A stretch of DNA of 64,000 bases. It comes from Hyphomicrobiales bacterium. Lineage in GTDB: Bacteria > Pseudomonadota > Alphaproteobacteria > Rhizobiales > Rhizobiaceae. The notes under the pieces were generated by a model, which was not told the DNA's origin, did no database searches, and was given only the letters and a program-made list of their open reading frames with translations. Made by a program: the position numbers and the translations under genes. Shown piece by piece: positions 59,136 to 64,000 of this stretch; the stretch's first letter is position 1, and every line of letters starts with the position of its first letter. The DNA is taken from positions 154,860 through 218,859 of the forward strand of contig UCIA01000029.1 of assembly GCA_900472295.1 (NCBI GenBank), read 5' to 3'.

Positions 59136-60413
59136 CTACGCAGCGCAGACTTCCCGGATCGAGCTTTCCAGAATGTCGAGCGCCTCGTTCATGACGTTGT
59201 CCTGGATGGTAATCGGCGCGAGGAAACGAATGACGTTGCCGTAGACACCGCAGGTCAGCAGGATCAGACCTTTGTCGAGCGCCTTCAACCGGATGGCGTT
59301 GGCGATCTCGGCCGACGGCAGGCCCTTCTTGACGTCGTTGAACTCGACCGCGTTCATGAAGCCGAGGCCGCGGATGTCGACAATCTCGGGCACGTCGTCG
59401 CGGATCGACTGCAGCCGCTGCTTCAGCCGCGCGCCCAGCGTGTTGGCACGGTCGCAGAGCTTTTCGTCCTCGATCACATCGAGCACGGCGTGGGCTGCGG
59501 CAACGCCGATCGGGCTGCCGCCATAGGTACCGCCGAGGCCGCCGGGGCCGGGCGCATCCATGATCTCGGCGCGGCCGGTGACCGCCGACAGCGGGAAGCC
59601 GCCGGCCAGGCTTTTGGCCATGGTGGTGATGTCGGCCGCGACCTCATAGTGATCCATGGCAAACATCTTGCCGGTGCGGGCAAAGCCGGTCTGCACCTCG
59701 TCGGCGATCAACAGTATGCCGTGCTGGTCGCAAAGCTTGCGCAGCGCGGTCAGGAATTCTCGAGGCGCGTCATAGAAGCCGCCCTCGCCCTGGACCGGCT
59801 CGATGATGATGGCGGCGACGCGGGCCGGATCGACATCGGCCTTGAACAGCCTGTCGAGCGCAGCAAGCGAATCGGCAACGGACACGCCATGCAGCGGCAC
59901 CGGGAACGGCGCGTGGTAGACGTCGCCCGGCATGGCGCCGAAGCCGACCTTGTAAGGCACGACCTTGCCGGTCAGCGCCATGCCCATAAAGGTGCGGCCG
60001 TGGAAGCCGCCGGCAAAGGCGATGACGGCCTGGCGGCCGGTAGCGTTGCGGGCGATCTTGATGGCGTTTTCAACCGCCTCGGCGCCGGTGGTGACGAAGA
60101 TCGTCTTCTTCTCGAACTTGCCGGGCAGCATGGCATTCAGCCGCTCGGCCAGCCTGACATAGCTCTCATAAGGCACGACCTGGTGGCAGGTGTGGGTGAA
60201 GCGGTCGAGCTGCGCCTTGACGGCCTCGATCACCCTGGGATGGCGATGGCCGGTGTTGACGACGGCGATGCCCGAGGAGAAATCGATATAACGACGGCCC
60301 TCGACGTCCCAGATCTCCGAATTTTCGGCGCGGTCGGCGTAGATCTGCGTCGTCATGCCGACGCCGCGCGAAATCGACTGGTTCTTGCGTTCGGAAATGG
60401 CTGCGTTCTTCAT
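59136..60413 (-). CDS. gabT: 4-aminobutyrate aminotransferase
   Basis: 425 aa from ATG 60413, 6 nt after GAGGG; ATG 60419 is also possible. Class III aminotransferase pattern: VTTGAEAVENAIKIARNATGR, IIIEPVQGEGGF, ILLIADEVQTGFARTGKMF, with the PLP lysine in TTMAKSLAGGFPLSAV. It converts GABA and 2-oxoglutarate to succinic semialdehyde and glutamate. E. coli GabT is 426 aa. No gabD is next to it. Other substrates of this family (5-aminovalerate) cannot be excluded. Confidence 0.94.
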   Translation of the reverse strand: MKNAAISERKNQSISRGVGMTTQIYADRAENSEIWDVEGRRYIDFSSGIAVVNTGHRHPRVIEAVKAQLDRFTHTCHQVVPYESYVRLAERLNAMLPGKFEKKTIFVTTGAEAVENAIKIARNATGRQAVIAFAGGFHGRTFMGMALTGKVVPYKVGFGAMPGDVYHAPFPVPLHGVSVADSLAALDRLFKADVDPARVAAIIIEPVQGEGGFYDAPREFLTALRKLCDQHGILLIADEVQTGFARTGKMFAMDHYEVAADITTMAKSLAGGFPLSAVTGRAEIMDAPGPGGLGGTYGGSPIGVAAAHAVLDVIEDEKLCDRANTLGARLKQRLQSIRDDVPEIVDIRGLGFMNAVEFNDVKKGLPSAEIANAIRLKALDKGLILLTCGVYGNVIRFLAPITIQDNVMNEALDILESSIREVCAA

Positions 60414-60643
60414 GGTCATCCCTCGCCGGGCTGGCGCCCGCTCTTGCTTGACAGGTTTCAAGCCTGTTCTGGCCTTATTTCACGTTTTCCTCAAGTCGGC
60501 ACCGCCATCAGGCGATTGGGCCTGTCGCCCACGGTGGCCGATACGCGTACGAGACCGGTTTCCTTTTTTGAGGGATCGACTATCCTCGCTTCAGTCTGTG
60601 ACAGCTCATCCGTCATGAGCGTTCCGGATCGGTGAGGGACCCC

Positions 60644-61774
60644 ATGAGCAGGATCGCGACTTCGTCCGCCCCGCAGCCCCCGGCCTCAGGCCTTTTGTCG
60701 TTCTCTCCAATCATTCTCGTCTGCGCCCTGGCACCACTGCTTCTGGCCGGCTGCCAGAAGCAGGAGGCGGCCGCCAAAAAACTGCCGATCATGGTGCGCA
60801 CCGAGACAGTGACGATGGCCGACTATGCGCCGAGAACATCGCTGACCGGCGTGATCGCGGCGCGCACGCTGAACAATCTTTCGTTCCGTGTCGGTGGCCG
60901 CGTTGCCGAACGGCTCGTCGATGTCGGCCAGCATGTCGACAAGGATGCGGTCCTTGCCCGCATCGATCCGCAGGAACAGGAATCCGATTTGCGCTCGGCG
61001 CAGGCCGATCTCGATGCCGCACAAGCGCAACTGACCCAGGCCGCCGCTGCCTTCGAGCGGCAGAAGACGCTGCTTGCCCAGGGGTTCACCACCAGGCGCG
61101 ACTATGATGCCGCCGACCAGGCGCAGAAAGTGGCGCAAGGCAGTGTCGATCAGGCGCAAAGCGCACTCTCCAATGCCAGGGAAAACCTGTCCTTCACCGA
61201 GCTCAAGGCGGGTGCTGCCGGCGTCATCACCGCCCGCCAGGTTGAAGCCGGACAAGTGGTACAGGCGGCACAGACCGTTTTCACCGTCGCCGAAGATGGC
61301 GACCGCGATGCGGTGTTCAACGTCCAGGAAACGCTGATCGCCAAAACGGCGCCAACGCCGTCGGTGACGATCACGCTGCTGGCCGACCCGCAAGTGAAGG
61401 CCGTGGGTCAGGTGCGCGAAATCTCGCCGGCGGTCGACCCGGCTTCGGGGTCGGTCCGGGTCAAGGTCGGCATTGCCGGCACGCCGGCAGGCATGCCGCT
61501 CGGCGCCACCGTCATCGGGTCGGTCAATGCCGTACCGGCGAAAGCCATCATCCTGCCCTGGCAGTCGCTGACCTCGATCGAGGGCAAGCCGGCCGTCTGG
61601 GTCGTCGACCCCGCATCCAAAGCAGTGACATCGACGCTGGTCAATGTGCTCGCCTTCGATTCCGGCGTGGTCGTCGTCGACAAGGGGCTGGAGGCCGGCC
61701 AAAGCGTTGTCACCGCCGGCGGCCAGTTGCTCAGCCCCGGACAGACGGTCGAGATATCAGGAGCCGGACAATGA
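60644..61774 (+). CDS. RND efflux periplasmic adaptor lipoprotein 1
   Basis: 376 aa from ATG 60644 with GAGGG upstream. A lipobox, LLLAGC, sits near residue 37 after a hydrophobic stretch. HlyD/MFP layout: barrel-sandwich half-sites (LSFRVGGRVAERLVDVGQHVDKDAVLARIDP and AAGVITARQVEAGQVVQAAQ), a coiled-coil hairpin rich in Ala/Gln between them, then a beta-barrel. It links an RND pump to an outer-membrane channel. First of three genes; the next ATG overlaps its stop. No regulator gene is adjacent on the left. Confidence 0.93.
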   Translation: MSRIATSSAPQPPASGLLSFSPIILVCALAPLLLAGCQKQEAAAKKLPIMVRTETVTMADYAPRTSLTGVIAARTLNNLSFRVGGRVAERLVDVGQHVDKDAVLARIDPQEQESDLRSAQADLDAAQAQLTQAAAAFERQKTLLAQGFTTRRDYDAADQAQKVAQGSVDQAQSALSNARENLSFTELKAGAAGVITARQVEAGQVVQAAQTVFTVAEDGDRDAVFNVQETLIAKTAPTPSVTITLLADPQVKAVGQVREISPAVDPASGSVRVKVGIAGTPAGMPLGATVIGSVNAVPAKAIILPWQSLTSIEGKPAVWVVDPASKAVTSTLVNVLAFDSGVVVVDKGLEAGQSVVTAGGQLLSPGQTVEISGAGQ

Positions 61775-62856
61775 GACGGCCTCGCATACTGCTTCTTATG
61801 CCAGCCCTGTTTGCGCTGGCGGCGCTCACAGCCTGTTCGAAGTCGGAGGAAAAACCGCCCGAGATCATCCGGCCGGTGCTGTCGATGGTGATCGAGCCGC
61901 AGACGACGCGGACCTTCGGCTTTGCCGGCTCCATCGAGCCGCAGGTCAGCGCCGACCTTGCCTTCCGCCTGCTCGGCCGCGTCGTCTCGCGCGACGTCAA
62001 GGTCGGCGACATCATCAGCAAAGGCACGACGATCGCCACGCTCGATCCGACCGCGCTGGAACTTGCGGTGCAGGCGGCAAAGGCCGAGCTTTCCAATGCC
62101 GAGGCGCAATTCGCCAATGCCGCCGCCAGCGAGGATCGCCAACGCCAATTGCTTGCCGCCGCCAACACTTCGCAGGCGGTGTTCGATGCCGCCCAGCAGG
62201 CGAGGCAAGCGGCTGAAGCCGGCGTCGAGCGCGCCAAGGCAGCCCTTGCCAAATCGCAGGAGCAGCTTGGCTATGCCCGGCTGTTCTCGGACTTCGACGG
62301 CGTCGTCACCGCTACCGGCGCCGAGGTCGGCCAGACCGTCTCGGCGGGCCAGACCATCGTCACCGTGGCACGCTCGGATCTGCGCGAAGCGGTGGTCGAC
62401 ATTCCCGACCAATTGACCGGTGACCTCTCGGTCGGCACGCCGTTCGAGGTCATTCTGCAATCGCTGCCATCGATCCAAACCCAGGCGACATTGCGCGAGA
62501 TTGCGCCGCAGGCGGATAGCTCGACCCGCAGCCGCCGCATCAAGCTGACGCTCACCGATCCGCCGCAGGCCTTCCGGCTCGGCTCGACAGTGACGGCGAC
62601 ACGGGTGGCGAAGGTGGCGCCCACGATCGAGCTGCCGCTGTCGGCGCTGCTGCAGAAGAATGGCGGCGACAAGGTCTGGATCGTCGACGAAAAGACATCC
62701 AGCGTGTCGACGCGCGAGATCAAGATCGCGTCGAAGGGTGCCGCCAGCTTCATCGTCGCCGAAGGGCTCGAAGCCGGCATGCGCATCGTCACTGCCGGCG
62801 TCCACAGCCTGGTGGAGGGCCAGAAGGTCAAGATCCCGCAGGGAGGCGCGTCATGA
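61771..62856 (+). CDS. RND efflux periplasmic adaptor lipoprotein 2
   Basis: 361 aa, overlapping adaptor 1 by 4 bp. Lipobox LTAC near residue 22 (ALAALTACSKSEE). The same MFP domain order is seen (DLAFRLLGRVVSRDVKVGDIISKGTTIATLDP; FDGVVTATGAEVGQTVSAGQ). It is similar in layout but not close in sequence to adaptor 1. Tandem adaptor genes ahead of one RND pump suggest a pump using two different adaptors. The permease ATG overlaps its stop. Confidence 0.93.
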   Translation: MRRPRILLLMPALFALAALTACSKSEEKPPEIIRPVLSMVIEPQTTRTFGFAGSIEPQVSADLAFRLLGRVVSRDVKVGDIISKGTTIATLDPTALELAVQAAKAELSNAEAQFANAAASEDRQRQLLAAANTSQAVFDAAQQARQAAEAGVERAKAALAKSQEQLGYARLFSDFDGVVTATGAEVGQTVSAGQTIVTVARSDLREAVVDIPDQLTGDLSVGTPFEVILQSLPSIQTQATLREIAPQADSSTRSRRIKLTLTDPPQAFRLGSTVTATRVAKVAPTIELPLSALLQKNGGDKVWIVDEKTSSVSTREIKIASKGAASFIVAEGLEAGMRIVTAGVHSLVEGQKVKIPQGGAS

Positions 62857-64000
62857 AGGGGTTCAACCTCTCCGACTGGGCGCTCAACCACCGCTCGCTG
62901 GTCTGGTACTTCATGCTGGTCTTCGTTGTCGCCGGCATCTTCTCCTACCTCAATCTCGGCCGCGAGGAAGATCCTAACTTCACCATCAAGGCCATGGTCA
63001 TCCAGGCCAACTGGCCGGGCGCCTCGGTCAACGAGACCGTGCGGCAGGTCACCGACCGCATCGAAAAGAAACTGGAGGAATTGGACAGCCTCGACTTCAC
63101 CCGCTCGGTCACCACTGCGGGCAAGACCGTCATCTTCGTCAACCTGAAGGACACCACCAAAGCGCGCGATGTCGTGCCTAACTGGACCCAGGTGCGCAAT
63201 ATGGTCAACGACATCGCGTCGCAGTTTCCGCAAGGCGTGCAGGGTCCGTTCTTCAACGACCGCTTCGGTGACGTCTTCGGCAATATCTACGCCTTCACCT
63301 CGGACGGGCTGACGCCACGCCAGCTGCGCGACTATGTCGAGGATGTCCGGACCCAAATCCTGACCGTGCCCAATGCCGGCAAGGTCGATCTGGTCGGCGC
63401 GCAGGATGAGGCCATCTATCTCGAATTCTCGACCCGTCAGATCGCCGCGCTGGGCCTCAACCAGCAGGCGATCGTGGCGAGCCTGCAGGACCAGAACGCC
63501 ATCAACCCGTCGGGCGTCATCGAATCCGGCCCCGAGCGCGTCAGCGTGCGGGTCGGCGGCCAGTTCACCTCGGAGGAGAGCCTGCGCGGCATCAATCTGC
63601 GCGTCAACGACCGCTTCTTCCGCTTAAGCGATGTGGCAACGATCCGGCGCGGCTATGCCGATCCGCCGACGGCGCTGTTCCGCTTCAACGGCCAGGACGC
63701 GATCGGTCTCGCCATCGGCATGAAGCCCAATGCCAACCTGCTCGAATTCGGCGCCGCGCTCGAGACAAAAATGGATGAGGTGCTGGCCGACCTGCCGGTC
63801 GGCGTCGGCGTGCATCTGGTCGCCGACCAGCCGGTGATTGTGGAGGAGGCTGTTTCCGGCTTCACTCGCGCGCTGGCCGAGGCGGTCGCCATCGTGCTCG
63901 CCGTGTCCTTCATCAGCCTTGGCATGCGCGCCGGCTTCGTCGTGGCGCTGTCGATCCCGCTGGTGCTGGCCATCACCTTCGTGGTCATGGCCTATCTCGG
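62853..64000 (+). CDS. RND efflux transporter permease, 5' part
   Basis: The first 382 codons are present; the gene runs off the right edge. It starts MKGFNLSDWALNHRSLVWYF, with the first membrane helix (about 15-35), then the porter region with NLGREEDPNF, QANWPGASVNETVRQVTDRIEKKL, a PNAGKVDLVGAQDEAIYLEFS block, and the second helix near SGFTRALAEAVAIVLAV. These fit HAE1/AcrB-type pumps. Substrate unknown. Family length is usually about 1020-1040 aa. It overlaps adaptor 2 by 4 bp. Confidence 0.93.
   Translation, partial: MKGFNLSDWALNHRSLVWYFMLVFVVAGIFSYLNLGREEDPNFTIKAMVIQANWPGASVNETVRQVTDRIEKKLEELDSLDFTRSVTTAGKTVIFVNLKDTTKARDVVPNWTQVRNMVNDIASQFPQGVQGPFFNDRFGDVFGNIYAFTSDGLTPRQLRDYVEDVRTQILTVPNAGKVDLVGAQDEAIYLEFSTRQIAALGLNQQAIVASLQDQNAINPSGVIESGPERVSVRVGGQFTSEESLRGINLRVNDRFFRLSDVATIRRGYADPPTALFRFNGQDAIGLAIGMKPNANLLEFGAALETKMDEVLADLPVGVGVHLVADQPVIVEEAVSGFTRALAEAVAIVLAVSFISLGMRAGFVVALSIPLVLAITFVVMAYL

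Overview
The window looks like chromosomal backbone DNA from an alphaproteobacterium of the order Hyphomicrobiales, most likely a Mesorhizobium or close relative. Supporting signs are GC-rich coding DNA, a tad/cpa pilus locus, an Irr-type Fur regulator next to fabA-fabB-fabI, a YlxR-L7Ae fusion in the nusA operon, the order trmB-metK-phrR-lnt-corC-ybeY-phoH-miaB-olsA-rimI-tsaB, and short palindromic repeats of the kind common in this group. Genus assignment is by pattern recognition, not by search. I found no rRNA, tRNA, CRISPR array, prophage or insertion sequence.

Layout. 1-6.5 kb: Flp/Tad pilus genes. cpaE (cut by the edge), cpaD, cpaC, cpaB, cpaA and a 57-aa Flp pilin are on the minus strand; a secretin-N-domain protein and two TadE-like pseudopilins are on the plus strand. 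6.5-11.2 kb: an orphan PhnD-like binding protein, deoB, mutM, an enoyl-CoA hydratase and rpsT. 11.2-19 kb: dnaA with a long upstream region holding DnaA-box-like sites, then dnaN, recF, a MoeB/ThiF-like enzyme, a GNAT protein and a two-subunit aconitase X. 19-27.6 kb: a 2-hydroxyacid dehydrogenase, an SH3 protein, a DUF4260 membrane protein, irr, fabA-fabB-fabI, a GGDEF/EAL protein and an RsmC-like methyltransferase. 27.6-38.8 kb (minus): the rimP-nusA-ylxR-infB-rbfA-truB-(corA)-rpsO-pnp translation and RNA-decay block. 39-40 kb: a ParDE-type toxin-antitoxin pair with a visible double operator, and a 54-aa conserved-looking small protein. 40-51.3 kb (minus): trmB, metK, phrR, lnt, a VOC protein, corC, ybeY, phoH, miaB, olsA, rimI and tsaB. 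51.4-57.6 kb (minus): an iron cluster, imelysin (irpA-like), bfd, bfr, di-heme oxidoreductase, second imelysin and Tat-exported DUF1513 protein, preceded by a perfect Irr-box-like palindrome. 57.7-64 kb: an FAD reductase, gabT, and an RND efflux operon with two lipoprotein adaptors and a permease cut by the right edge.

How the parts connect. Irr (21.3 kb) is the expected regulator of the iron cluster at 51-57 kb through the palindrome at 57580-57600. CtrA-like sites lie upstream of the pilus promoters. The rimP-nusA operon has a good sigma-70 promoter followed by an intrinsic-terminator hairpin in its leader, which suggests attenuation. metK also has a promoter followed by a terminator-shaped hairpin.

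Nothing here is clearly a wholly new multi-gene system. The most interesting signals are (i) a dispersed family of short palindromic elements whose outer stems have different sequences in different copies but stay self-complementary, all in one orientation and several touching stop codons; (ii) the iron cluster, which places storage genes inside an uptake-type operon under one Irr box; and (iii) the leader hairpins of rimP-nusA and metK.
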